Below are positions 1-6,285 of a DNA stretch of 8,751 nt, one piece after another. Source of the DNA: Planctomycetota bacterium (lineage in GTDB: Bacteria; Planctomycetota; Phycisphaerae; Sedimentisphaerales; SG8-4); the NCBI GenBank assembly GCA_030607345.1, contig JAUWKC010000048.1, positions 1 to 8,751 on the forward strand. The letters run 5' to 3'. The stretch's first letter is position 1, and every line of letters starts with the position of its first letter. Below the pieces are notes generated by a model. It made no database searches. It had not been told where the DNA came from and saw nothing but the letters and a program-made list of their open reading frames with translations. Made by a program: the position numbers and the translations under genes.

Positions 1-441
1 GAGTTTATCTCCCTGTTCTACGGAATCGTCGACGTGAAGAATATGGGGATAACGTACTGCAACTGCGGACATGAGCCTGCGGTGCTGCTAAGACAGGGAC
101 AAATAATTGAGCTGGACAAGGGCGGGCTGGTGCTGGGCGTTGATAAAGAGGCTTCGTACGAGATTGAGACGGTGGGTCTTGAAGACGGCGACTGCCTGGT
201 TTTTTACACGGACGGGTTAAGCGACGCGGCGAACTTCGACGGGGAATTCTGGGGCAGAGAGAAGCTGCTCGAGACGGCAAAGATGTTTACGTCCGGCTCG
301 GCGAAGCGGATGGTCAAGAACATTCTTGCATACCGAAGGCGTTTTGTCGGATTGGCCGGGCAGATAGACGATACAACGATAATCGTTGTCAAGGTCGACC
401 GAAGGGCGGAGCCGGTGTTTGTGAAGCGGCAGGATTTGTGA
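1..441 (+). CDS. SpoIIE/RsbU-type PP2C serine phosphatase, C-terminal part (5' end outside window)
   Basis: The reading frame is open from base 1 to the TGA at 439-441, giving 146 residues of the C-terminal half of a SpoIIE-like PP2C domain. Visible family motifs are the strand and turn FISLFYGIVDV near residue 2, CGHEPAVLL (variant of the usual GHPPPLL) near residues 22-30, FYTDGLSDA near residues 63-71 with the metal-binding Asp-Gly, and the closing DDTTIIVVKV near residues 123-132. Proteins of this family dephosphorylate a Ser/Thr on an anti-sigma antagonist (SpoIIAA/RsbV type) in partner-switching pathways. The upstream sensory part, often GAF, PAS, receiver or HAMP, lies outside the window, so the input signal is unknown. 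The gene ends 1 nt before cmk, which suggests co-transcription and translational coupling. No partner anti-sigma or antagonist gene is visible here. The family call is firm; the pathway is inferred. Confidence 0.88.
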   Translation, partial: EFISLFYGIVDVKNMGITYCNCGHEPAVLLRQGQIIELDKGGLVLGVDKEASYEIETVGLEDGDCLVFYTDGLSDAANFDGEFWGREKLLETAKMFTSGSAKRMVKNILAYRRRFVGLAGQIDDTTIIVVKVDRRAEPVFVKRQDL

Positions 442-442
442 A

Positions 443-1114
443 GTGGCGAACCTGGTTGTGACAATTGACGGTACTGCGGCCAGCGGAAAAAGCACGGCAG
501 CCCGTCTGCTGGCGGAGAAACTTGGGGCGAGCTTTCTCGATACGGGCGCGATGTACCGTGCGGTGACACTGGCGGCGCTGGAGGATGGCGTGGAGACGGC
601 CGGCGAAGAGAAGCTTCTGGAAGTCCTTGAGAAAAACGAATTCAGCTTCATAGCGGAACAAGGCAGGACAATGGTGAAAATCAACAACACGGACGTCACC
701 GAGAGGATACGCGAGCCTGATGTTACGGCCAATGCGAGACACATCGCATCAGCGCCGAGGGTAAGAGCAGAGATGGTGCGGATGCAAAGAGAGTTTGCCG
801 AGAAGCACACGAGGGTTATAACGGAAGGAAGGGACCAGGGGACTGTGGCCTTTCCGGATGCCGACGTCAAGTTTTATCTGACGGCAGATGAAACGGTCAG
901 GGCAAAGAGGAGACAGGCCGAACTTGGAGCCAGGAGCGGCGAGAGCGTTGCACAACTCCAGCGGGCTATTGAAGAGCGTGACAGAAGCGACCAGAGCCGA
1001 CTTGCAGGGCCGTTAAGGCCTGCGGACGATGCTATTGTGGTCGATACTACGGACTTGAGTATTGAAGAAGTTGCGGAAAAACTTCTGGATTTTATAAGGG
1101 AAAGATGCCAGTAG
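443..1114 (+). CDS. cmk: Cytidylate kinase (CMP/dCMP kinase)
   Basis: This 223-residue cytoplasmic enzyme transfers phosphate from ATP to CMP or dCMP, giving CDP/dCDP for nucleic acid and phospholipid precursors. The length is normal for bacterial Cmk. The start is a GTG 1 nt after the phosphatase stop, with AGGA at 431-434 about 8 nt upstream. The P-loop is GTAASGKST (residues 10-18, Lys16); this is a Ser-Thr ending rather than the GSGKGT of many Cmk proteins. DTGAMYRA (33-40), REPDVTANA (90-98), EGRDQGTVAFPDADVKFYL (128-146) and the lid and C-terminal ERDRSDQSR and DTTDLSIEEV (201-210) match the family. The 3' end overlaps plsC by 10 nt. Pairing of cmk with plsC, ispH and rpsA recurs in many bacteria. 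Shikimate kinase or another nucleotide kinase is excluded by the DTGAMYR and GRDxGTVxFPDA motifs. Confidence 0.96.
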   Translation: MANLVVTIDGTAASGKSTAARLLAEKLGASFLDTGAMYRAVTLAALEDGVETAGEEKLLEVLEKNEFSFIAEQGRTMVKINNTDVTERIREPDVTANARHIASAPRVRAEMVRMQREFAEKHTRVITEGRDQGTVAFPDADVKFYLTADETVRAKRRQAELGARSGESVAQLQRAIEERDRSDQSRLAGPLRPADDAIVVDTTDLSIEEVAEKLLDFIRERCQ

Positions 1115-1797
1115 GAAGACTTAAGTCAATATGGTACCGGCTTAACTGCTGGGGGTGCAGAATTGGGTGCGTCCTGTTTTTTCGCCTTCGCATTTACGGG
1201 GCGCAGAATATCCCTGCCGAGGGAGGTTTTCTGCTCGTGAGCAATCACCAGAGCTATCTGGACCCGATATTTTGTGCGGCGTTTCTGCAAAGGCGGATGT
1301 GTTTTCTGGCGCGGGACTCACTTTTTGTGCATCGGCTTTTCGGTTGGCTTATCCGTTCGCTCAATGTAATACCGGTCAGGCGAGGCCATGCGGATTTATC
1401 TGCAATGAAAGCGCTGATAGCCAGGTTGAAGGATGGCGAAGCGGTCTGCATATTTCCGGAAGGGACGCGGACAAGGGACGGAAGGATTGCGCAGCTTCGT
1501 CCGGGCTTTGGTCTTCTGTGCAGGCGTGCAGAGGTTCCGGTTGTTCCGGTGATTGTCGACGGGGCTTTTGAGTGCTGGCCGAGGCACAAAAAGCTCTTCT
1601 CGCCGGGCAAGGAGATTGTCGTTTCTTACGGCAGGGCCGTGCCGGCGAAAGACGCAAAGGAAATGAATGACAGAAAACTTGCAGGCCTGCTGACCGAGGC
1701 GCTGCGGCGGATGCAAAAGGATTGCCGGGTAAAACACGGCAGAGAACCTTATGATTATCAAGCAGACAAGGAGTTCGGGGCGAACGCTGGAGGTTGA
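1105..1797 (+). CDS. plsC: 1-acyl-sn-glycerol-3-phosphate acyltransferase (PlsC/LPAAT family)
   Basis: This 230-residue membrane-associated enzyme acylates lysophosphatidic acid to phosphatidic acid, the second acylation step of phospholipid synthesis. The four acyltransferase blocks are in order: NHQSYLD (residues 47-53, catalytic His48 and Asp53), NVIPVRRG (87-94), FPEGTR (117-122, substrate phosphate binding) and VPVVPVIV (144-151). A hydrophobic stretch near residues 18-28 and the region before block I could contact the membrane. The ATG lies inside the end of cmk (10-nt overlap), with AAGGGA at 1096-1101 just upstream, which points to translational coupling. The last 20 or so residues are polar and not obviously conserved. 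The family also includes acyltransferases with other lysophospholipid acceptors, so the exact acceptor is by analogy. Neighbourhood with cmk (CDP supply) and ispH fits a membrane-precursor cluster. Confidence 0.93.
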   Translation: MPVGRLKSIWYRLNCWGCRIGCVLFFRLRIYGAQNIPAEGGFLLVSNHQSYLDPIFCAAFLQRRMCFLARDSLFVHRLFGWLIRSLNVIPVRRGHADLSAMKALIARLKDGEAVCIFPEGTRTRDGRIAQLRPGFGLLCRRAEVPVVPVIVDGAFECWPRHKKLFSPGKEIVVSYGRAVPAKDAKEMNDRKLAGLLTEALRRMQKDCRVKHGREPYDYQADKEFGANAGG

Positions 1798-1845
1798 GCC
1801 GGCCGTCAGGGGCGGGCTTAGCGCCAACGTGAGAAGCTTCGGTTT

Positions 1846-2694
1846 ATGATGAAAGTTATACTTGCGAAAAAGTGCGGGTTTTGTCCCGGCGTTAGAAGTG
1901 CCATAAGTACGGCCGAGGAGATACTGAAACAGCGAAAGCACGTTTACAGCCTGGGACCCATCATTCATAACAAGGACGTTGTGGAACGGCTTGCAAGAGC
2001 GGGGCTCAAGACTATCAACAGCGTGGACCGGATACCGAAAGGGACGGTGCTTATTCGCTCTCACGGCGCGGCCCCGGAACAGATAGCCAGAATCGAAGAA
2101 AAAGGGCTGAGGATTAAAGATGCAACTTGTGTATTGGTTAAGAGAGTGCAGCACATAGCCAAACACCTGGATGAAAGCGGCTACAGGGTGGTGATTATCG
2201 GGGATGAGAAGCATCCTGAAGTGAAGGCGGTGGTAGGCTGCGCAAAGGAGGTGACGGTCGTGGCCGACAGGTCGGATTTGCACAAGCTGCCGAAGAATGC
2301 GAAATTAGGCGTTATCTGCCAGACCACGCAAAGCCCGGAATACTTTGGTCGAATGGTTGGCGCGATAGCGGCAGTGGACTTCGACGAACTGCGAGTGATA
2401 AATACGCTGTGCAAGGAGGCAATAAGGCGGCAGGAGTCAGCGGTGAAACTGTGCCAGAACGTGGAGGTAATGTTCGTGCTCGGTGGTCTGGAGAGCGCCA
2501 ACACGCGGAAGCTGGCGGAACTTTGCAAAAGACATAACAGCGAGACATTTCATTTGCAAAACTGGAGTGAATTTGATAAAAGCGTGGTTTTTGGGAAAAA
2601 AACAGCCGGGGTGACAGCAGGTGCATCGACACCTGAGTGGATAATCGACGAGTTCGTGGGCAATCTGGTGGCCCTGGAGCATGATGTCGAATAA
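1846..2694 (+). CDS. ispH: 4-hydroxy-3-methylbut-2-enyl diphosphate reductase (IspH/LytB)
   Basis: This 282-residue [4Fe-4S] reductase converts HMBPP to IPP and DMAPP, the last step of the MEP isoprenoid pathway. The three cluster cysteines are Cys13 (in CGFCPGV), Cys95 (DATCVLV) and Cys189 (NTLCKEA). Substrate-pocket residues are also present: His41 (IIHNKDVV), His73 (RSHGAA), His123 and Glu125 (KHPEV), the CQTTQS block (159-164), Ser217 and Asn219 (LESANTRKL), and Ser261 (TAGASTPEW). The pocket serine usually next to that asparagine is Ala218 here. Two ATGs stand in tandem at 1846 and 1849. The second would give the commoner MKVILAK start, and only a weak GAGAAG (1831-1836) precedes them. 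The gene follows plsC after 48 nt with no visible terminator, so it is probably in the same operon. It is not fused to the S1 protein downstream, unlike in some Clostridia. Confidence 0.96.
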   Translation: MMKVILAKKCGFCPGVRSAISTAEEILKQRKHVYSLGPIIHNKDVVERLARAGLKTINSVDRIPKGTVLIRSHGAAPEQIARIEEKGLRIKDATCVLVKRVQHIAKHLDESGYRVVIIGDEKHPEVKAVVGCAKEVTVVADRSDLHKLPKNAKLGVICQTTQSPEYFGRMVGAIAAVDFDELRVINTLCKEAIRRQESAVKLCQNVEVMFVLGGLESANTRKLAELCKRHNSETFHLQNWSEFDKSVVFGKKTAGVTAGASTPEWIIDEFVGNLVALEHDVE

Positions 2695-2721
2695 AATAAG
2701 TCTTTCGCAAAGGAAAAACGT

Positions 2722-2730
2722 TGCTATAAT
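2722..2730 (+). promoter_or_regulatory. Extended -10 promoter for rpsA
   Basis: A perfect TATAAT at 2725-2730 is preceded by TG plus one base (2722-2724), the extended -10 form that can work with a poor -35. The expected -35 zone (about 2702-2708, CTTTCG) is not convincing. It lies 28 nt after the ispH stop in the first non-coding sequence before rpsA. A start near 2737 would give a leader of roughly 209 nt. This is seen by motif only; no transcription data are available. Confidence 0.55.
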
Positions 2731-2742
2731 TGGGAGCTTTGA

Positions 2743-2759
2743 CCCAAAGTGTATTTGGG
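2743..2759 (+). promoter_or_regulatory. Leader hairpin 1 of rpsA mRNA
   Basis: CCCAAA (2743-2748) and TTTGGG (2754-2759) form a perfect 6-bp stem with a 5-nt loop, just after the predicted transcription start. No T-run follows, so it does not look like an intrinsic terminator of ispH. An alternative short stem, CTTTG (2737-2741) with CAAAG (2745-2749), overlaps it and could compete. Confidence 0.45.
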
Positions 2760-2763
2760 CTTT

Positions 2764-2827
2764 GCATTGGCAGGCGGCTGACGTCATCGGACACATCGGC
2801 AAATGAGTGTCGCGGCTGAGCCAATGC
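2764..2827 (+). promoter_or_regulatory. Leader stem 2 of rpsA mRNA (8-bp outer stem with nested hairpin)
   Basis: GCATTGGC (2764-2771) is the exact reverse complement of GCCAATGC (2820-2827), with a possible further U-G pair outside (2763 with 2828). Inside it, GACAC (2790-2794) pairs with GTGTC (2807-2811). The nesting suggests one folded element in the 5' leader. I do not recognise it as a named riboswitch. Autogenous control by S1 is a reasonable guess, because E. coli rpsA also has a folded leader bound by S1, but nothing here proves it. Confidence 0.45.
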
Positions 2828-2857
2828 GTTCTATATAACTGGTAATGTAGAGTTCAG

Positions 2858-2877
2858 CTTGTGCGGTGTTGCACAGG
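2858..2877 (+). promoter_or_regulatory. Leader hairpin 3 of rpsA mRNA
   Basis: CTTGTGC (2858-2864) pairs with GCACAGG (2871-2877) to make a 7-bp stem, including one U-G pair, around a 6-nt loop. It lies about 70 nt before the rpsA start codon and does not cover the ribosome binding site at 2930-2936. Confidence 0.42.
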
Positions 2878-2929
2878 GGCCTGTTGGCGTGAATGTGGGG
2901 CGTCGGCAGCGCCTGAAAAGAGACTCCAC

Positions 2930-2936
2930 AGAGGAA
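2930..2936 (+). promoter_or_regulatory. Ribosome binding site that fixes the rpsA start
   Basis: AGAGGAA ends 9 nt before the ATG at 2946. The frame is open further upstream to a possible TTG at 2859, but that codon has no purine-rich site and would add 29 residues with no likeness to S1, so 2946 is preferred. Confidence 0.75.
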
Positions 2937-2945
2937 TTGGGTTTT

Positions 2946-5147
2946 ATGGTAGATAGAAATATAGTTAACAAGTTAGGTTTGTCCCAGGACGAGCTCGACA
3001 AGCAGGTCGATGAGATGTTCAGTGAGGAGGACGGTGAGTTTCTGGAACAGGTATTGCGGACGAAGGTAGATTCACATCTTCCGGGTGCGATTCTGAAGGG
3101 TACCATTGTGACGCGGCTGGGCAATGATGTCATCGTTGAACTTGGCCTGAAGAGTGAAGGTGTAGTGGATGCGGGCGAGTTCGACGAACCGGACGAGATA
3201 GAGGCCGGCAGGGAGATAGAAGTTCTTCTGGAAGATATCGAGTCGGCCGGGAGCCTTATCGTGCTGAGCAAGCGTAAGGCCGACCGCATCAGGGGCGGGG
3301 AGACGATTATCGAGACGAAGAAGGAAGGAGACATAGTAACCGGCAAGGTCATAAGACGTATTAAGGGAGGTCTGCTCGTCGATATTGGTGTACCGGTTTT
3401 TCTTCCGGCTTCTCAGGTGGATATCCGAAGGCCCGGTGACATAAGCAGATTCATCGGTAAAGATGTGGACTGCGTGGTTCTGAAGATTGACGTGGAAGGA
3501 CACAACATCGTCGTATCCAGGCGAAAACTCATTGAAGAGCAGCGTCGCCACAGCAAGGAGAAGATAATGGCCGAGATAGAGGTCGGCCAATGGCGAAAAG
3601 GCATTGTCAAGAACATTTCAGACTTCGGCGTTTTTGTGGATTTGGGCGGTGTTGACGGGCTGCTTCATATTAGTGATTTGAGCTGGGGCAGGATTTCACA
3701 TCCGTCTGAAGTGGTCAAGCTGGACGAAGAGCTTGAGTGCGTGGTTATCGGCGTAGACAAGGAGAGCGAGAAGATTTCTTTGGGTCTGAAACAGAAGTCG
3801 CCGAGTCCATGGGAGAACGTGGAAGACCGGTATCCTGTCGAGGCAAGAGTTCGCGGGACGGTTGTGAATATAATGAACTATGGTGTGTTTGTCAGGCTGG
3901 AAGAGGGCATCGAAGGACTGGTTCACATCAGCGAGATGAGCTGGACGAGGCGTTTGGCGCATCCTGGCGAGATGGTGAATCTCGGGGACGAAATCGAGGT
4001 GGTGGTTCTTAACATCAATAAGGACAAACATGAGATTTCGCTCGGGATAAAACAGACTGAGATTAATCCGTGGACAATCGCTTCTCAGAAATATCCACAG
4101 GGCACTATTGTCAACACAACGGTCCGCAGCATGACGAATTTCGGCGCGTTTGTGGAAATAGAACCGGGTATCGACGGCATGATTCACATCTCTGATTTGA
4201 GCTGGACGAAGAAGTACAATCATCCGAGCGAGATGCTTGAGCGTGGCCAGCAACTGAAATGCGTTATTCTGAATGTTAACGAGGCGAAACACCGAATATC
4301 CCTTGGAATCAAGCAGTTGACAGAGGACCCGTGGGTTCGGGCGATACCAGAGAAGTATATTCCGGGCCAAATCGTCAAGGGTAAGATTACGAAAATAACG
4401 AACTTTGGGGCGTTCGTTGAGCTGGAGCCTGACCTGGAGGGTCTTCTGCACATATCGGAGCTTTCGGACCACAAGATTGACAAGCCCCAGGACGTCGTGA
4501 ACATGGGCGAGGAAGTTGAGGTTAAGATTCTCCGAATCGACCCTGATGCGCGAAAGATAGGGCTGAGTCTTCGCAGGGCTCGTTGGGCTGCAGAAGAACA
4601 GGCAGCCGAAAGTGAGCAGACAGAACAGGTGGCCGCATCGGCGAGCGAGGTGGAAGAACCTAAAGAAAAACCGACGACCGAGGAGGCCTCGGCCATGGAA
4701 CCTGAGCAAATCGAGCAAACATCCGATGAAGGCAACGCTCCCGAAGAGCCAGGAGAGATAACTGCCGACGAAGATAAACCGGCTGAGGAAGAGAAGGCTG
4801 CTGACGAGGAGACCGCCGCTGGCGAAGAGAAGGCTGCCGAGGAAGAGACACCTGCCGACGAAGATAAGCCTGCTGAGGAAGAGACACCTGTTGAGGAAGA
4901 TAAGCCTGCCGACGAAGAGAAGCCGGCTGAAGAAGAGACAGCAACCGAGGAAGAGACGCCGGCTGAGGAAGAGACGCCTGCCGACGAAGAGAAACCTGCC
5001 AAAGAAGAGACACCGGCCGAGGAAGAGACGCCGGCTGAGGAGGAGACACCTGCCGGCGAAGAGAAGCCGGCCGAAGAAGAGACAGCAGCCGAGGAAGATA
5101 AACCTGCTGAGCAAGAGAAGAGCACGGGCACTGGTACCGATAATTAG
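2946..5147 (+). CDS. rpsA: 30S ribosomal protein S1 with six S1 domains and a long acidic repeat tail
   Basis: This 733-residue protein holds six OB-fold S1 domains at about residues 45-111, 127-194, 212-283, 297-370, 384-457 and 471-545. S1 binds mRNA on the small ribosomal subunit and helps it load for initiation. Domains 1 and 2 are divergent, as in other S1 proteins, where they dock on the ribosome. Domains 3-6 have the RNA-binding core, for example DFGVFVDL, VDGLLHISDLSW, NFGAFVEI and EGLLHISELS. The ATG at 2946 follows AGAGGAA. What is unusual is the tail, residues 548-733: strongly acidic, Ala/Pro-rich and probably disordered. Its last 120 or so residues (607-726) are 20 perfect-length hexapeptide units of the type A-E-E-E-T/K-P, ending in STGTGTDN. 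E. coli S1 is about 557 residues, so most of the extra length is this tail. No intrinsic terminator is visible after the gene. Confidence 0.95.
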   Translation: MVDRNIVNKLGLSQDELDKQVDEMFSEEDGEFLEQVLRTKVDSHLPGAILKGTIVTRLGNDVIVELGLKSEGVVDAGEFDEPDEIEAGREIEVLLEDIESAGSLIVLSKRKADRIRGGETIIETKKEGDIVTGKVIRRIKGGLLVDIGVPVFLPASQVDIRRPGDISRFIGKDVDCVVLKIDVEGHNIVVSRRKLIEEQRRHSKEKIMAEIEVGQWRKGIVKNISDFGVFVDLGGVDGLLHISDLSWGRISHPSEVVKLDEELECVVIGVDKESEKISLGLKQKSPSPWENVEDRYPVEARVRGTVVNIMNYGVFVRLEEGIEGLVHISEMSWTRRLAHPGEMVNLGDEIEVVVLNINKDKHEISLGIKQTEINPWTIASQKYPQGTIVNTTVRSMTNFGAFVEIEPGIDGMIHISDLSWTKKYNHPSEMLERGQQLKCVILNVNEAKHRISLGIKQLTEDPWVRAIPEKYIPGQIVKGKITKITNFGAFVELEPDLEGLLHISELSDHKIDKPQDVVNMGEEVEVKILRIDPDARKIGLSLRRARWAAEEQAAESEQTEQVAASASEVEEPKEKPTTEEASAMEPEQIEQTSDEGNAPEEPGEITADEDKPAEEEKAADEETAAGEEKAAEEETPADEDKPAEEETPVEEDKPADEEKPAEEETATEEETPAEEETPADEEKPAKEETPAEEETPAEEETPAGEEKPAEEETAAEEDKPAEQEKSTGTGTDN
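4764..5123 (+). repeat. 18-bp minisatellite: 20 hexapeptide units in the rpsA tail
   Basis: Twenty in-frame 18-bp units run without a break or length change. The consensus is Ala-(Glu/Asp)-Glu-Glu-(Thr/Lys)-(Pro/Ala). Position 1 is Ala in 18 units, position 5 is Lys in 10 and Thr in 10, and the exact unit AEEETP occurs five times. The four units with Asp at position 4 all have Lys next. Third-base differences between units (such as gct/gcc and gag/gaa) show that the copies have diverged at DNA level while the peptide pattern stayed. Because units are multiples of three, gain or loss of copies would not shift the frame. Confidence 0.93.
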
Positions 5148-5216
5148 ACACTTTAGCAGCGTTACTGTTCCGTCACGCCTATCTATGTAAACCTCCGCGC
5201 GCATTGAGCCGATACT

Positions 5217-5220
5217 GGAG
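5217..5220 (+). promoter_or_regulatory. Candidate ribosome binding site for the GTG start of the sigma gene
   Basis: GGAG at 5217-5220 lies 10 nt before the GTG at 5231. It is the best ordinary start signal in this frame, but a stronger GGGAG occurs at 5322-5326 next to the conserved part of the protein, 6 nt before an in-frame ATA at 5333. The true start is therefore open. Confidence 0.35.
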
Positions 5221-5230
5221 ATTGGCTTGC

Positions 5231-6154
5231 GTGGACGATTGGTTTAATCATCCGGTAAGGAAGCTAAGGTCGAAACGAATTTGCCCTTATGGCCGGGGTC
5301 GAAAGATTTGGCCGGCCGGGCGGGAGTTAGCCATAGCATTTGACGCCACCATAAAAGACTATCTGAAAGAAATTGATGAATCGCCGCTTCTGACCGTTGA
5401 AGAGGAACGGGAATTGGGCAGGCTCATTATCGACGAGAACGACCCGTGGGCCAGAGAACGATTAGTGCGAAGCAATCTGCGGCTGGTGGTGAACATCGCC
5501 AAGAAGTACGGCAGTCGGGGGATGAGCCTTGGTGATTTGATTGCGGAGGGTAATCTGGGCCTGATAAAGGCCGTGGACTATTTCGACCCGGAGCGGGGGA
5601 CACGATTCAGCACGTATGCAGCGTGGTGGATAAAACAGAGCATAAAACGTTCGCTTCTGGAGAACGTCCAGCCGGTTCACATTCCCACGTATATGGTCGC
5701 CCTGATAAATCAATGGCGTCATACGGCAACGGAGCTGGAGAGCAGCCTTGGCAGAGTACCCGACGCTGAGGAGATGGCGGATATTATGCACCTGTCTTTG
5801 CGAAAGGCCAAGGTGGTTGACCAGATAGTCAAGATTCTCAGTTCGGTCAGGGACACGAATGGCACCGAAGACTCAAACGAAGAGCCGGCAGGCGAGCTGG
5901 CACTGGAGGACCAAAGCGGCGGCAAACCGGAGGACCGGCTGGTTGAGGATGAAGAAAAAGCAAAGGCAGTGCGTTTGCTCGACGAAATTGACCCGCGGGA
6001 GGCCCGCATTCTGAGGCTTCATTACGGACTCGACGGGAGAAAAGCATTGACGCTCAGACAGATTGGCGAAAAGCTGAAGCTGACGCGGGAGAGAATCCGC
6101 CAGATCCAGCACGAGGCCCTTACGCGGCTCTACAACTGTATGAACGAAAACTAA
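5231..6154 (+). CDS. RNA polymerase sigma factor, sigma-70 family (RpoD/SigA-like)
   Basis: This protein directs RNA polymerase to promoters. With the GTG start it is 307 residues, short for a primary sigma and without region 1.1 or the large non-conserved region. Region 1.2 is DATIKDYLKEIDESPLLTVEEERELG (about 38-63). Region 2 runs from ARERLVRSNLRLVV to RFSTYAAWWIKQSIKRSL (about 74-142), region 3 starts at VHIPTYMVALINQW (about 149-162), and region 4.2 has the helix-turn-helix LTLRQIGEKLKLTRERIRQI (273-292). The residue matching E. coli Thr440, which with Gln437 reads the -12 base, is Lys139 here; Gln136 is kept. The 3.1-4 linker is acidic and lacks the usual SLDxPxG motif. The first 34 residues are basic, rich in Trp and Arg, and unlike the family, so translation may begin nearer 5333. 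A primary or group 2/3 sigma are both possible. Confidence 0.88.
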   Translation: MDDWFNHPVRKLRSKRICPYGRGRKIWPAGRELAIAFDATIKDYLKEIDESPLLTVEEERELGRLIIDENDPWARERLVRSNLRLVVNIAKKYGSRGMSLGDLIAEGNLGLIKAVDYFDPERGTRFSTYAAWWIKQSIKRSLLENVQPVHIPTYMVALINQWRHTATELESSLGRVPDAEEMADIMHLSLRKAKVVDQIVKILSSVRDTNGTEDSNEEPAGELALEDQSGGKPEDRLVEDEEKAKAVRLLDEIDPREARILRLHYGLDGRKALTLRQIGEKLKLTRERIRQIQHEALTRLYNCMNEN

Positions 6155-6226
6155 CACCCAAGGACGCCAACAAGCCTTGCAATTGTTACGCATATCTGTT
6201 AAAGAAAACCTTTCATTGAACGAATA

Positions 6227-6241
6227 GTCCGCACACCGGAC
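6227..6241 (+). promoter_or_regulatory. Small inverted repeat upstream of apt
   Basis: GTCCG (6227-6231) and CGGAC (6237-6241) form a 5-bp stem with a 5-nt loop, 45 nt before the apt start. It could be a short mRNA hairpin or a dyad binding site. No T-run follows. In the 131 nt between the sigma gene and apt I see no convincing promoter and no intrinsic terminator, so read-through from the sigma gene is possible. Confidence 0.25.
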
Positions 6242-6285
6242 AGCGGCGTAACATTTGGACTTATACCAGGTAAGGCAGGTGCACA

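Noticed and set aside
1396..2283. Minus-strand frame of 295 codons across plsC and ispH
   Set aside because: It overlaps two genes with full catalytic motifs on the + strand and shows no recognisable motif of its own.
2803..2838. 11-codon ORF in the rpsA leader as a leader peptide
   Set aside because: No ribosome binding site, no run of a regulatory amino acid, and it is buried in the predicted stem.
2859..2945. TTG start adding 29 residues to S1
   Set aside because: No purine-rich site before it, the added residues do not resemble S1, and the ATG at 2946 has a good AGAGGAA.
4764..5123. CRISPR-like or tandem non-coding array
   Set aside because: Units are contiguous with no spacers, keep the reading frame and code for a regular peptide, so it is a coding minisatellite.
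4891..5190. Plus-strand frame giving a very basic Lys/Arg-rich repeat protein
   Set aside because: It is the out-of-frame reading of the GAAGAGA-type repeat in the rpsA tail; no separate ribosome binding site or family resemblance.
3696..5204. Long open frame on the minus strand across rpsA (502 codons), with other minus-strand frames at 4220-5131 and 4660-5151
   Set aside because: These are mirrors of the rpsA codons and the 18-bp repeat. The products are monotonous Leu/Phe, Ser/Ala or Arg/Pro repeats with no domain or start signal, and the + frame is clearly S1.
6159..6187. CAAGG/CCTTG and AACAA/TTGTT inverted repeats after the sigma gene as a terminator
   Set aside because: Stems are 5 bp, mutually exclusive and not followed by a T-run.
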